From Oleiharenicola lentus (lineage in GTDB: Bacteria; Verrucomicrobiota; Verrucomicrobiia; Opitutales; Opitutaceae), in the NCBI RefSeq assembly GCF_004118375.1, contig NZ_SDHX01000001.1, forward strand, positions 1,429,693-1,493,692: 64,000 nt of DNA, read 5' to 3'. The position numbers and the translations under genes are program-made. The notes beneath the pieces were generated by a model, which saw nothing but the letters and a program-made list of their open reading frames with translations, made no database searches and was not told the origin of the DNA. Positions 50,374-59,904 of the stretch are shown piece by piece; within the stretch, counting starts at the first letter, position 1, and every line of letters begins with the position of its first letter.

Positions 50374-51978
50374 ATGTCCAACGCCCAGCCCAGTCACATC
50401 GAGATCTTCGACACCACGCTTCGCGACGGGGGTCAGACCGAGGGCATTTCCTACTCGGTCGACGACAAGCTGCGCATTGCGCGGAAACTCGACGAGCTGG
50501 GCGTGGCGTTCATCGAGGGCGGCTGGCCTGGCTCGAACCCCAAGGACGCGCTGTTCTTCGAGCAGGCGCGCAAGGAGAAGTGGACGCACGCCAAGATCGT
50601 GGCCTTCGGCGCGACCCGCCGGGCCAAGTTCAAACCGGAAGAAGATCCGAGCGTCCGCGCTCTGGTCGATGCCGGCACCGAGGTGTGCTGCATCTTCGGC
50701 AAGTCGTCCGTGCTGCAAGTCGAGGAGGTGCTGCGCACCACACTCGAGGAGAACCTCCGGATGATCGAGGAGACCGTCGCCTACCTGCGTTCGCAGGGAA
50801 AGCGCGTGATCTACGACGGCGAGCACTTCTTCGACGGTTTCGATCGGAATCCCGATTACGCCCTGAAATGCCTCGGCGCCGCCCACAAGGGTGGGGCGGA
50901 GACACTCGTGCTGTGTGACACCAACGGCGGTCATCTCCCTTGGGAAGTCGCGGCCACCGTGCAGGCCGTGCAGAAACACTTCGGCCCGGGCGTGCGCGTC
51001 GGCATCCACTTGCACGACGACACCGGTTGCGGCGTGGCCAGCAGCGTTGCGGCGATCCATGCCGGCGCGGTGCATGTGCAGGGCACGATCAACGGTTACG
51101 GCGAACGTTGCGGTAACGCCAACCTCTGCGTTGTCATTCCGAACATTGAGCTGAAGCTCAAGCTGCGCGCGCTGCCGGCGGGACACTTGGCCCGTTTGCA
51201 TGAAGTGGCGGCGTTTGTGGCCGAGGTGGCGAATCTCGCGCCGGCGAACCAGATGGCCTACGTCGGTTATAGCGCCTTCGCGCACAAGGCCGGCGTGCAC
51301 GTTTCGGCGATGCAGCGGCATCCCGACGCCTACCAGCACATCGATCCTAAGCTCGTCGGCAACGAGATGCGCGTCGTGGTGAGCGAACTTTCCGGCCGTT
51401 CCAACATCGTGGAGAAGGCGACCGAACTCGGCCTGACCGGGCTCGACGACAAGCTTGGTGCGAAAGTCGTCGAACTCATCAAGGCCAAGGAACACGAGGG
51501 ATTCTCCTACGAGGCGGCGGAGGCCAGTGTCGCGCTGCTTGTGCGCCGCCTCACGACGGGTTACCAGCCGCTGTTCACGCTGCTCGATTATCGCGGCATG
51601 GTCAGCCGCCACGGCGATCGCCAGGCGGCCGAGGCCACGATCAAGCTCACCGTCCAGGGCCGCGAGGTCCACATGGTGGCCGAAGGCAATGGCCCGGTGA
51701 ACGCCTTCGACACGGCCTTGCGGAAGGCGTTGCATCCTTTCTTCCCGCAGGTTGATCAGATCCAGCTGGCCGACTACAAGGTACGCATCCTCAACAGCAA
51801 TTCCGGCACCGGTGCCATCACTCGCGTGCTGATCGACTGGCACGACGGCAGTGAGCGCCGCTGGAGCACGGTCGGCGCTGGCACCAACATCCTCGACGCC
51901 ACCTGGCTGGCACTCGCGGACGGCTACGAATATGCGCTGACCGAGGCGGCCGCGCACAAGAAGGAAGTTTCCGCATGA
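50374..51978 (+). CDS. cimA: Citramalate synthase
   Basis: A 534-residue LeuA relative that joins pyruvate and acetyl-CoA to give (R)-citramalate, a threonine-independent route to 2-oxobutyrate and isoleucine. The assignment to CimA rests on [14 protein letters not shown], the family mark [11 protein letters not shown], and [13 protein letters not shown] with [15 protein letters not shown]. The C-terminal allosteric domain (~400-525) is present, so isoleucine control is likely. It sits between leuA and leuB; LeuB can oxidise the C5 intermediate of this route. Its last bases overlap the leuB start (ATGA). Confidence 0.94.
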   Translation: MSNAQPSHIEIFDTTLRDGGQTEGISYSVDDKLRIARKLDELGVAFIEGGWPGSNPKDALFFEQARKEKWTHAKIVAFGATRRAKFKPEEDPSVRALVDAGTEVCCIFGKSSVLQVEEVLRTTLEENLRMIEETVAYLRSQGKRVIYDGEHFFDGFDRNPDYALKCLGAAHKGGAETLVLCDTNGGHLPWEVAATVQAVQKHFGPGVRVGIHLHDDTGCGVASSVAAIHAGAVHVQGTINGYGERCGNANLCVVIPNIELKLKLRALPAGHLARLHEVAAFVAEVANLAPANQMAYVGYSAFAHKAGVHVSAMQRHPDAYQHIDPKLVGNEMRVVVSELSGRSNIVEKATELGLTGLDDKLGAKVVELIKAKEHEGFSYEAAEASVALLVRRLTTGYQPLFTLLDYRGMVSRHGDRQAAEATIKLTVQGREVHMVAEGNGPVNAFDTALRKALHPFFPQVDQIQLADYKVRILNSNSGTGAITRVLIDWHDGSERRWSTVGAGTNILDATWLALADGYEYALTEAAAHKKEVSA

Positions 51979-53048
51979 ACGCCAATATCGTCCTGTTGCC
52001 GGGTGACGGCATCGGTCCTGAAGTCGTCAATGAAGCCCGCCTCGTCCTCGACGCGGTGGCCAAGCTCTTCGGGCACAGCTTCTCTTATTCCACGCATCTG
52101 CTCGGTGGCTGCGCCATCGACGCGACCGGCACCGCCATGCCTGACGCCACGCTCAAGGCCTGCCAGGCGGCCGATGCCGTGCTGCTCGGTGCCGTCGGCG
52201 GCCCGAAATGGGACGATCCGCAGGCCAAGGTGCGTCCGGAGCAGGGTCTGCTTGCCATCCGCAAGGGCCTTGGCCTTTACGCGAATCTTCGCCCGGTAAA
52301 GGCGATCCCGTCGCTGGCGAAGCTGTCTCCGCTCAAACCCGAGCGTGTGGCCGGCGTGGATTTCATTGTCATCCGCGAGCTGACCGGCGGCCTGTATTTC
52401 GGCCAGCCGAAAGGTCGCAGCACGACGCCCGAGGGCGGCGAGCAGGCCGTGGACACGCTCGTCTATACCGACGTTGAGATCCGACGGATTGTGCGTCTGG
52501 CATTCGAGCTCGCGCGCAACCGCCGCAAGCTCGTCACCTCGATCGACAAGGCCAACGTGCTCGAATCGTCCCGCCTCTGGCGCAAGATCGCCATGGAGGT
52601 CGGCAAGGAGTTCCCCGATGTTAAGCTGGAGCACCAGCTCGTGGATTCCGCCGCCATGCGCCTCGTGACGCACGCCGCGCAGTTCGACGTGATCGTGACC
52701 GAGAACATGTTTGGCGACATTTTGACCGACGAGGCCGCCGTGCTGGCCGGTTCGCTCGGTCTGCTCCCCAGCGCCTCGCTTGGCGCCGGCAAGCTGGGTC
52801 TTTACGAGCCCATCCACGGCTCGGCGCCCGACATCGCGGGCAAGGGAATCGCCAACCCCACGGGCACCATCCTTTCCGCCGCCATGCTGCTGCGTCACTC
52901 CCTCGGTTTGGAGGCCGAGGCCCGAGCTATTGAGGCGGCCGTGAGCGCCGCCATTGACGAAGGCATCCACACCGGCGACCTCGGTGCGGCCAAGCCAGTC
53001 AACACGACCCAAATGGGCGATGCAGTCCGCGCACGCCTCAAACGCTAA
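51975..53048 (+). CDS. leuB: 3-isopropylmalate dehydrogenase
   Basis: A 357-residue NAD-dependent oxidative decarboxylase for leucine synthesis, and in this setting probably also for methylmalate in the citramalate route. [12 protein letters not shown] opens the protein; [17 protein letters not shown] and the substrate block [15 protein letters not shown] follow. Active-site Lys is in [13 protein letters not shown] and the metal Asp in [29 protein letters not shown] binds NAD. LeuC and LeuD, needed for the middle step, are not in this window. Confidence 0.97.
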   Translation: MNANIVLLPGDGIGPEVVNEARLVLDAVAKLFGHSFSYSTHLLGGCAIDATGTAMPDATLKACQAADAVLLGAVGGPKWDDPQAKVRPEQGLLAIRKGLGLYANLRPVKAIPSLAKLSPLKPERVAGVDFIVIRELTGGLYFGQPKGRSTTPEGGEQAVDTLVYTDVEIRRIVRLAFELARNRRKLVTSIDKANVLESSRLWRKIAMEVGKEFPDVKLEHQLVDSAAMRLVTHAAQFDVIVTENMFGDILTDEAAVLAGSLGLLPSASLGAGKLGLYEPIHGSAPDIAGKGIANPTGTILSAAMLLRHSLGLEAEARAIEAAVSAAIDEGIHTGDLGAAKPVNTTQMGDAVRARLKR

Positions 53049-53086
53049 GCCAACGGCCTTGATGGCCGATCTAAACTCTCCCTTCC

Positions 53087-54298
53087 ATGTCTTCCTCCTC
53101 CAATCAGCCGCCACTCGACACGACCCGCTTCATCGCGCGTCATGTGGCCGGTCTGCGCCGCTCCGGTATCCGAGACTTCTTTGAACTGGTCGCGAAGACC
53201 GACGGCGTCATCTCACTCGGTATCGGCGAACCTGATTTTGACACCCCTGAACCCATCCGCAATGCCGTGAAAACGGCGATGGACACGGGCAAGACCCATT
53301 ACACCTCCAACCTTGGTCAGCCCGACCTCCGCAAGGAGATCAGCCGCTACGTCGAAGGTTACTTCCATGTGCCTTACAGCTGGGAAGACGAAATCCTCGT
53401 GACCGTTGGCGTCTCCGAAGCGCTCGACCTGGCCCTGCGCGCCCTGCTCAACCCGGGCGACAAGGTGCTTTATCACCAGCCTTGCTACGTCTCCTATGCC
53501 CCGACCGTTGAACTCGTGCATGGCGTCGGTGTGCCCGTGGCGACCAGCGCGGCCGAGCAGTTCTCGCTCGATGAGCCCGCCCTGCGCGCGGCCTGGCAGC
53601 CCGGCTGCAAGCTGCTGCTCCTGAACCTGCCCTGCAATCCGACGGGCGGCGTCTGCTCCAAGGAGCAGCTGGAGCGCATCGCGAAATTCGCCATCGAGAA
53701 GGACCTAATCGTGATCAGCGACGAGATCTACTCGGAGCTGATCTTCGAGGGCACACACACCAGCATTGCCAGCCTGCCCGGCATGCGTGAGCGCACGCTG
53801 CTGCTGCACGGTTTTTCCAAAGCTTTTGCGATGACCGGCTTCCGCTTGGGCTACGCCTGCGGCCCGGCGCCGCTGATCGAGGCCATGATGAAGGTGCACC
53901 AGTATTCCATGCTGTGCGCCCCGAGCATCAGCCAGGAAGGTGCGCTCGCCGCGCTGCGTCTGGGTGATGATGCCACGAAGTTCATGCGCGACCGCTACCG
54001 CGAGCGCCGCGACCTGTTTGTCCGCCGCATCAACGCGGCCGGCATCAAATGCCATGCGCCGCGCGGCTCGTTCTATGCCTTTCCCTCGATCGTTTCGACC
54101 GGGCTGGACGAGGGTGAGTTCGCTCGCCGGTTGCTGACGGAGTTCAAGGTCGCGGTGGTGCCTGGCACGGCCTTTGGCGATGCCGGCAAGGGGCACGTGC
54201 GAGCCTGCTTCACGGCGAACGAGCAGAAGCTCAACGCCGCTTGCGACCGCATCGAGCAGATGCTCGCGTCGCTCGGTCGCAGCAAGGCCTCGGCCTGA
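53087..54298 (+). CDS. Class I/II pyridoxal-phosphate aminotransferase
   Basis: A 403-residue fold-type I aminotransferase. SLGIGEPDFDTPEPIR (~42-57) and the helix after TVGVSEALDLALRA are typical. NLPCNPTGG holds the conserved Asn-Pro, and the Schiff-base Lys lies in HGFSKAFAMTGFRLGY. The C-terminal Arg for the substrate carboxylate is expected near GKGHVRACF. The family contains aspartate-, alanine- and aromatic-type enzymes. Its place at the end of the leu cluster suggests a last transamination step, but branched-chain transaminases are usually fold-type IV (IlvE), so the substrate remains open. Confidence 0.88.
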   Translation: MSSSSNQPPLDTTRFIARHVAGLRRSGIRDFFELVAKTDGVISLGIGEPDFDTPEPIRNAVKTAMDTGKTHYTSNLGQPDLRKEISRYVEGYFHVPYSWEDEILVTVGVSEALDLALRALLNPGDKVLYHQPCYVSYAPTVELVHGVGVPVATSAAEQFSLDEPALRAAWQPGCKLLLLNLPCNPTGGVCSKEQLERIAKFAIEKDLIVISDEIYSELIFEGTHTSIASLPGMRERTLLLHGFSKAFAMTGFRLGYACGPAPLIEAMMKVHQYSMLCAPSISQEGALAALRLGDDATKFMRDRYRERRDLFVRRINAAGIKCHAPRGSFYAFPSIVSTGLDEGEFARRLLTEFKVAVVPGTAFGDAGKGHVRACFTANEQKLNAACDRIEQMLASLGRSKASA

Positions 54299-54317
54299 AG
54301 ACTGTTTTAGCCAAGCA

Positions 54318-54351
54318 AAAGCCCGTCCCCGCGTGAGCAGGGACGGGCTTT
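54318..54351. terminator. Terminator between the aminotransferase gene and the porin gene
   Basis: A 12-bp stem (54318-54329 with 54340-54351) with a 10-base loop runs into a long T tract on the plus strand. The A residues on the left give the minus strand a short T run, so it may also help stop the porin transcript. Confidence 0.93.
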
Positions 54352-54376
54352 TTTTCAAACTCTGCTAAGCCGGAGC

Positions 54377-55069
54377 TTAGAAGGTGTAGCTGAAGCCGAC
54401 ATTGGCCCAGGCGTGGTTGTCCTCCACGCCATCGAGGTCGTGAGAGGCCCAGTTCACGCCGAGAGTCAGCGAAGCGGCGTCGCTCAGCTTGTAGGGCAGG
54501 GCAAGACCGGCGCTGTAGTAGGTGTAACCGTCGCCGCCGTCAGGTTTGGCATGGCCGAGCGAAGCGGTGAAACTCAGCGACACGGTGTCGTTGACCGGAA
54601 TGCTGTAGCCGAGGTTACCCTGGACGGTGACGACATCGAGGGTGAAGTCGTTGTAGAGGTAGAGACCGAGGTTCACGCCCTCGACGCTGCCGGTGATGCC
54701 GGCGTAGCCCTCGAAGGTGGCCTCATCGGCACCGGGGACATCAAGGCCGGGGTAGTGATAGACGGTGGCACCGACATCAAGGCTAACGCTGTCGGACAGC
54801 TTCAAGCCGTAGCCAGCGTAGTAATCGACTTCGGCCTCATAACCGCGATCGGCGGGAAGGCTGCTCCAGACTCCAATGTAGAAGTCACCCGTGGTGAGCT
54901 TGATCGAGGGCTGGAAGGCGCCCTCGGCATACTCGATGCCACGGAAAACATACTTGGTGGCGTAAGAGAAGTCCGCCGTGACGTTGTAGGACGAGGCCGG
55001 TGCGGATTCGTCAGCGCTGAGCGAGGCGCCGGTGAGGAGCGCCGCGAGGATCAATGCAGTCTTTTTCAT
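54377..55069 (-). CDS. TorF-type outer membrane porin (Gcw_chp family)
   Basis: A 230-residue beta-barrel protein. The signal peptide is MKKTALILAALLTGASLSA. The mature protein begins with VTADFSYATKYVFRGIEYAEGAFQPSI, the opening of TIGR02001/Gcw_chp proteins. Alternating strands with Tyr/Gly-rich turns follow, and the protein ends in the outer-membrane signal VGFSYTF. ATG 55069 was chosen for the signal peptide; the frame is open to 55189. It lies downstream of amt-glnK, a pairing also seen in proteobacteria, and has its own sigma-54-like site. A role in nitrogen-compound uptake is inferred only. Confidence 0.85.
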   Translation of the reverse strand: MKKTALILAALLTGASLSADESAPASSYNVTADFSYATKYVFRGIEYAEGAFQPSIKLTTGDFYIGVWSSLPADRGYEAEVDYYAGYGLKLSDSVSLDVGATVYHYPGLDVPGADEATFEGYAGITGSVEGVNLGLYLYNDFTLDVVTVQGNLGYSIPVNDTVSLSFTASLGHAKPDGGDGYTYYSAGLALPYKLSDAASLTLGVNWASHDLDGVEDNHAWANVGFSYTF

Positions 55070-55127
55070 GTGTAGGTTTGGTGTTTGGTAGGGATTGGTT
55101 GGGTCCCGTTCCGAGCGGACACCGATT

Positions 55128-55143
55128 TGTAAAGCCGGTGCCA
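55128..55143 (-). promoter_or_regulatory. Sigma-54-like promoter of the porin gene (imperfect)
   Basis: On the minus strand TGGCACCGGCTTTACA has a perfect -24 element TGGCAC and correct spacing, but TTAC in place of TTGC at -12. The start point would fall about 50 bases before the porin ATG. Confidence 0.45.
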
Positions 55144-55246
55144 TCGGAATGGAATTATTCCTTGGAAAGCACTCCCTAGGCCAAGCCATGAGTCAAATTC
55201 ATGTCCGGGTATCAGTCAGGTCTTTGGGGGAATCTGGCGGATCTTA

Positions 55247-55285
55247 TAAAACAAACCCCGTCAACGTCATACGACGTTAACGGGG
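55247..55285 (-). terminator. Terminator after glnK
   Basis: On the minus strand a 13-bp stem (55285-55273 with 55268-55256, one G-U pair) has a 4-base loop and is followed by TTTGTTTTATAAG. It ends the amt-glnK message before the porin gene. Confidence 0.9.
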
Positions 55286-55318
55286 CTGTTTGGTGCTGGT
55301 GTGTGTGCGGGAAGCTAC

Positions 55319-55678
<360 letters not shown>

Positions 55679-57172
55679 TTACTTGTGGGCGGAGGTGAAG
55701 TCCGGATAGGCTTCGTTGCCGTGCTCTCCGATATCCAAGCCTTCGGTCTCCTCTTCGGCGGTCACACGAATACCGGTGACGGCCTTGAGAACATACCAGA
55801 CGACGAGGGAGGCAGGGAAAACAAAGGCTCCGACGAGCAGGACGCCTTTGAGCTGGGCGAGAAATTGACCGCCCGCGGTCAGGCCCGTATCGAGTGCGGC
55901 AACCGACTTGGCGATGTCGGTGCTGTAGAAAAGGCCCAAGGCGAGCGTGCCCCAGATGCCGTTGACCAGATGGACCGAGAGGGCGCCGACCGGATCGTCG
56001 AGCTTGACCTTGTCGAAGAAGATTACGGCCAGAACTACGGCGACACCGCCAATAAACCCGATGATGGCTCCGGATGTAATGGTCACGAAGGCGCAAGGGG
56101 CGGTGATGGCGACCAAACCGGCCAAGCAGCCGTTGAGCACCATGGAGAAATCGGGCTTCTTGAGGAGCACCCAAGCCGTGATCAGGGCACCGAGAGTGCC
56201 GGTGCAGGCGGCAATGTTGGTGTTGACCAGGACGTGAGCGATTGCCGAACCGTCCATGGCAGCCATGGTTGAGCCCGGGTTGAAACCGAACCAGCCGAGC
56301 CAGAGAATAAGGACACCCAAAGCGGCGGATGTCATGTTGTGGCCGGGAATGGGTTGAATCTTGCCGTTCTTGAACTTGCCCAAGCGGGGACCAAGCACGA
56401 TCACACCGGCCAAAGCCGCCCAACCGCCCACCGAGTGGACCACGGTGGAGCCGGCGAAGTCACGGAAGTTTCCAAAAAACGCGGTAATTCCTGATTCAGT
56501 GGGGGTGGAACCAAGGATGCCCGCGCCCCAGATCCAGTGACCGGAGATGGGATAAATCACCGCCACTAGAATCAGACTGAACCAAATAAAAGAACTGAAC
56601 TTGATGCGCTCGGCCACGGCGCCGGATACGATAGTTGCTGCAGTGCCGGCGAAAACCAACTGGAAGAAAAATTTGGCCCAGAGAGGTACCGGAGTCCAGT
56701 TGATGGCACTGTAAACACCCTCATAAGTTGCGGTGGAAAATGGGTTCATCGAGGCATAGGCCGAACCCAAGGCCGGGGAATTGTCCGCGCCACTGACAAA
56801 GAACAGACCCGAGGTTCCGAGCCACGGAGTGCCGTCTCCGAACATCAGGCCCCAGCCGATGACGTAAAATGAAAGCGTTGAAAGGGCAAAAACCACGAAG
56901 TTCTTCGCCAGAATGTTCACGCAGTTCTTTGCTTGGCAGAGTCCAGACTCGACGAGGGCGAAACCGGCATTCATCCAGAACACCAACATGCCGGCGACGA
57001 GCACCCAGACGGTGTCCAAGCCCACGCGCAAGGCGCTGAGGGCGGCGGGATCAATGGCGGCGGGGGCGGCTGGTGCGGCGTCCTGGGCCCAGGCGGGGCA
57101 GAAGAATCCCGCGAGAGCCAAGCCGCTTACCAAACCGAACAATAAGCGCGTAGGCTTCGATAGTTTGATCAT
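55679..57172 (-). CDS. amt: Ammonium transporter
   Basis: A 497-residue Amt/Rh protein that conducts ammonia or ammonium across the inner membrane as a trimer. A cleavable signal (MIKLSKPTRLLFGLVSGLAL, cut near PAWAQ) and a short Ala/Pro-rich segment precede 11 transmembrane helices. WMNAGFALVESGLCQAKN opens the channel, GGWAALAGVIVLGPR and the VHLVNGIWGTLALG segment carry the two pore histidines (in VHSVGG and VHLVNG). The frame is open to 57244, but ATG 57172 gives the signal peptide. A near-perfect sigma-54 site lies about 90 bases upstream and glnK follows. Confidence 0.96.
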   Translation of the reverse strand: MIKLSKPTRLLFGLVSGLALAGFFCPAWAQDAAPAAPAAIDPAALSALRVGLDTVWVLVAGMLVFWMNAGFALVESGLCQAKNCVNILAKNFVVFALSTLSFYVIGWGLMFGDGTPWLGTSGLFFVSGADNSPALGSAYASMNPFSTATYEGVYSAINWTPVPLWAKFFFQLVFAGTAATIVSGAVAERIKFSSFIWFSLILVAVIYPISGHWIWGAGILGSTPTESGITAFFGNFRDFAGSTVVHSVGGWAALAGVIVLGPRLGKFKNGKIQPIPGHNMTSAALGVLILWLGWFGFNPGSTMAAMDGSAIAHVLVNTNIAACTGTLGALITAWVLLKKPDFSMVLNGCLAGLVAITAPCAFVTITSGAIIGFIGGVAVVLAVIFFDKVKLDDPVGALSVHLVNGIWGTLALGLFYSTDIAKSVAALDTGLTAGGQFLAQLKGVLLVGAFVFPASLVVWYVLKAVTGIRVTAEEETEGLDIGEHGNEAYPDFTSAHK

Positions 57173-57258
57173 AATGATGCAGTGATTAGGTGCTGTGTGT
57201 GGTGTGCGAACAACGGGCTGCATGCTGCGAGACGACGCCAGCAAGGCCGCCTATACTT

Positions 57259-57274
57259 AGCACAGCTTGTGCCA
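57259..57274 (-). promoter_or_regulatory. Sigma-54 promoter of amt-glnK
   Basis: On the minus strand TGGCACAAGCTGTGCT matches the consensus TGGCAC-N5-TTGCW at all but one position (G for the first T of the -12 element). GG and GC have exact spacing. The predicted start lies near 57248, giving a leader of about 75 bases before the amt ATG. Use of RpoN for ammonium transport fits known Ntr control. Confidence 0.72.
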
Positions 57275-57331
57275 ATGGCCCGAAGGACAGGGCCGGAGAA
57301 ATTCCCTTCACTTGTGCTTGGGCCACGAAAA

Positions 57332-57362
57332 TAAAAAAGCCGCACCTTTCCGGGTGCGGCTT
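57332..57362 (-). terminator. Terminator after the TonB operon
   Basis: On the minus strand GCCGCACC (57360-57353) pairs with GGTGCGGC (57346-57339), loop CGGAAA, followed by TTTTTTATTTT. It closes the exbB-to-coiled-coil operon ahead of the amt promoter. Confidence 0.93.
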
Positions 57363-57379
57363 GGGGAATGCAATAGCGC

Positions 57380-57922
57380 TCAGTTCGCCGGAAGGGGCGG
57401 CGGCGGAGGCAGGGTGGCGACCGAAGTGTCTGCGACTCTCTTTCCGGTGCGTTCGACCATGCGCTGGATCTCGATCTCGGCGTTGCGCCGCGCGATCTTG
57501 TCGAGCTCGACCTGCTTGGCGAGGTCGAAGGTCTCGCGGTTCAGCTTTTCCTTGTTGGAGCGGGCCTGGGAGATGGCGATTTCCAGATCACCGACCTCCT
57601 TGGCGAGCTTGTCGGCCTGAGTGTTGTAATCGGCGGTCTCGTTGCGCAATTGGGTCATGACGGCCTGATACTCGTCTTCCTTCTTCTTGGCCTTGGCCGC
57701 TTCCTCGGCCTCACGTTCGCGCTGGCGGCGAACGGCATCCTCGGTGGCCTTGTCCTCGATTTCCTTCTTGCGCTTGGCCTCTTCAGCGTCGGCCAAGGCC
57801 TTGGCTTCTGCCTGCGTCTTGGCCTTGGCGTTCATCTGCTCGACGGCGCCGAGGTAGAAGAACACGAAGATACCCAGCATGATGCCGGGAATTACGATAT
57901 AGGTGAGCAAAGTCTTCTTCAT
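57380..57922 (-). CDS. Membrane-anchored coiled-coil protein (second of a pair)
   Basis: A 180-residue protein not assigned to a named family. One N-terminal transmembrane helix (LLTYIVIPGIMLGIFVFFYLG) is followed by a highly charged coiled coil (~30-155) rich in Lys, Glu and Ala, and a Pro-rich end (LPPPPPLPAN). It resembles the preceding gene product in length, topology and charge pattern, so the two are probably paralogues or partners. As the last gene of the exbB-exbD-exbD-tonB-TPR operon it may form a periplasmic scaffold for the TonB machine. That role is inferred from context only. Confidence 0.8.
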   Translation of the reverse strand: MKKTLLTYIVIPGIMLGIFVFFYLGAVEQMNAKAKTQAEAKALADAEEAKRKKEIEDKATEDAVRRQREREAEEAAKAKKKEDEYQAVMTQLRNETADYNTQADKLAKEVGDLEIAISQARSNKEKLNRETFDLAKQVELDKIARRNAEIEIQRMVERTGKRVADTSVATLPPPPPLPAN

Positions 57923-57942
57923 GGTGGTGCGAATGTGATGGG

Positions 57943-58482
57943 TCAGCCCTTCTTGGCGGCGGCAGCGGCGGCGGCAGCGGCGGCGGCGCGCGCCTTTTCG
58001 GCTTGGTCGATCTTTTCCAGCAGGTCGTGGTAGTACTTTACGTTGGCCTCAGCCTGCTTGACGTAATTTTTTAGGAAGGCCTGTTCATCAAGAAGCGTCT
58101 TCTTCTGGCCTTCGATCTTGGTGATCTCCTCCTGGACTTCTTCCAAGTCCTTCTTGAGGCGTCGGGCCTGATCAGCGAGCTTGTTGCGGTCGCTGAACGT
58201 GCGCTCACGCTTGTCTTCGGCGGTCTGCCGGGCGACGCGTTTCTCCTCATCGAGCTTTTCCTTGGCTTCACGTTCGGCCTTGCGCTTCGCCTGGGCTTCA
58301 ATGGCGGCCTGAATCGCCTTCTCGCGATTCACGATCTCAAGCTGGGCTTTCGCCTTCTTCTCGTCCTCGATCTTCTGCTTCGCCAGAATGATCTTGGCCT
58401 CGTAGCCCTTGGAGAAGTTGTGAAAGAACCCGTAGAATACCGCGAGGGCGATCAGGGGTATGATGATGTAGACTTTGTTCAT
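57943..58482 (-). CDS. Membrane-anchored coiled-coil protein (first of a pair)
   Basis: A 179-residue protein with an N-terminal transmembrane helix (VYIIIPLIALAVFYGFFHNF) and a long charged coiled coil (~25-160). It ends in a tract of about eleven Ala and then KKG. No enzyme motif is present. It lies 30 bases after the TPR gene and 20 bases before a similar coiled-coil gene. Both open with MKK/MNK and a hydrophobic anchor, so they probably face the periplasm together. The function is unknown, but the operon suggests a part in energised outer membrane transport. Confidence 0.8.
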   Translation of the reverse strand: MNKVYIIIPLIALAVFYGFFHNFSKGYEAKIILAKQKIEDEKKAKAQLEIVNREKAIQAAIEAQAKRKAEREAKEKLDEEKRVARQTAEDKRERTFSDRNKLADQARRLKKDLEEVQEEITKIEGQKKTLLDEQAFLKNYVKQAEANVKYYHDLLEKIDQAEKARAAAAAAAAAAAKKG

Positions 58483-58512
58483 GGTTCGGGTGCTGCGCTG
58501 TTGGAAGTGGGG

Positions 58513-59895
58513 TTAGGAACTCTTTTTCTTGGCCTCGCGGTCCTTGATGATCTCCTCGAGGGCTTTCTCCATGTTCTGGCCGTCGCGCAGACCTTCGGGG
58601 AACTCCTTGGCTTTGCGGGCGGCGGAAAGGGCTTCGTCGTATTTCTGGAGGGAGTAGGCGGTGAAGGCCAAGGAGAGGTAGGCCTGATAGGGCTTGCTCA
58701 AGTTACCCTTGGCAATGGCAGCCTGCAGGTGGGTAAAAGCCTCGGCCTGCTTGTCAATTGAGGTATAGAGATTGGCAACTTGCAGCTCGAGTTGGCCGGA
58801 TTGGGGGAATGCCTTGGTGGCTTGCTTGAGCGCGTCGATACCCTTCAGGGGCCGCTGTAGCTGCTGATAGCAAAGTGCAAGCAACTCCCAGTTTTTGGGG
58901 TCACTCTCAATTTTGCCGGAGCCCAACCCCGCCTCAAGCAACTCGGCGGCCTTCTCATACTGGGCAATGTTGAAGTAGATACCGACCAGATTGTAGTGGT
59001 CTTTCGGCGTGTTCATGAACCCATGGGACTGGGCGCGCTCGATGGAAACGATGCTCCGTAGGCTGTAGGACTGGGCTTTGGCGGCGTTTTTGCCGTCCTG
59101 CGTGGAGGCCAGATTGAGATAAATACCAGCCAGCTGCTGCCAGTAGGTGGAGCTGTCGGGCTTGATCTTGACCAGCAATTCCAGCAGTTCGGCGGCCTCG
59201 GCATTGCGATCAAGCTGCTGCAGGCACACCAGCTTAAGCACATAGAAAGTGTCACGCGGGCGGTTGGTCAGCAGGAGGCCAATATCAACCTGATCCAAGG
59301 CGCGTTTGATAAGGGGTAGATCAGGTTTCTCAGGATTCTGCATGCCTCGGCTGAGCAGGAGCTGAGCGTAGAGAAGCTGGGCATCAGCGGTTGTCTCCTT
59401 GGCGATTTTCAACCACTTGTCCATGTAACGGTCCGCCTTCTCCATGTGGGAGGCGGCCAGAGTGGCATTCTTGGTGTTGTTTGCCTCCTGGAAGTAGAGC
59501 TGAACGAGATAGTAATAGAGCTCCTTGGTAACTCGTTCGTCGAAGTAGGTCGGGGTCTTGGCTTCGGAAAGGAGCAGGCTCTTTTCCATCGGTTCGATCG
59601 CTTTGGCGAATTCACCCTGCTGGAGGAAGATCTGCAGGCGATACTGGTGGATCAGGGCGGCGTCGTAGCTGTCCGGTGCCACCTTGGCCATCAGGCCGTT
59701 GAGAACGTTGTGCGCTTCAGCGTAGTTCGCCGGCTTGGCGTCCATCGCGGCCTTGTACTTGATGAGGCCCTCGGCGGTATCGTCGGACGGACTGTAGTTG
59801 CGCTCGGGTTGTTGGGCGAGCGTGACGGACACCATCACCAACGCGGCAAAAGCGAGCGTGAGGCGACGGAACAGAGTGGGGGAAGAGGGAAGCAT
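58513..59895 (-). CDS. Periplasmic TPR-repeat protein of the TonB operon
   Basis: A 460-residue protein with a signal peptide (LTLAFAALVMVSVTLAQ). The mature part is almost wholly helical with TPR-type repeats, clear in KELYYYLVQLYFQEAN, YWQQLAGIYLNLAS, HYNLVGIYFNIAQYEKAAELLEAG, NWELLALCYQQLQRPLKGIDAL and LSLAFTAYSLQKYDEALSAARKA. It should act as a protein-binding scaffold. TPR proteins with ExbB/ExbD/TonB are known in TonB systems of several phyla, where they are needed for full TonB activity. It follows tonB by 9 bases. Confidence 0.88.
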   Translation of the reverse strand: MLPSSPTLFRRLTLAFAALVMVSVTLAQQPERNYSPSDDTAEGLIKYKAAMDAKPANYAEAHNVLNGLMAKVAPDSYDAALIHQYRLQIFLQQGEFAKAIEPMEKSLLLSEAKTPTYFDERVTKELYYYLVQLYFQEANNTKNATLAASHMEKADRYMDKWLKIAKETTADAQLLYAQLLLSRGMQNPEKPDLPLIKRALDQVDIGLLLTNRPRDTFYVLKLVCLQQLDRNAEAAELLELLVKIKPDSSTYWQQLAGIYLNLASTQDGKNAAKAQSYSLRSIVSIERAQSHGFMNTPKDHYNLVGIYFNIAQYEKAAELLEAGLGSGKIESDPKNWELLALCYQQLQRPLKGIDALKQATKAFPQSGQLELQVANLYTSIDKQAEAFTHLQAAIAKGNLSKPYQAYLSLAFTAYSLQKYDEALSAARKAKEFPEGLRDGQNMEKALEEIIKDREAKKKSS

Positions 59896-59904
59896 GACGG
59901 CAGT

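Noticed and set aside
57339-57360. GCACC-N-GGTGC symmetry near amt as an NtrC binding site
   Set aside because: It is fully explained as the stem of the TonB-operon terminator with its T tract.
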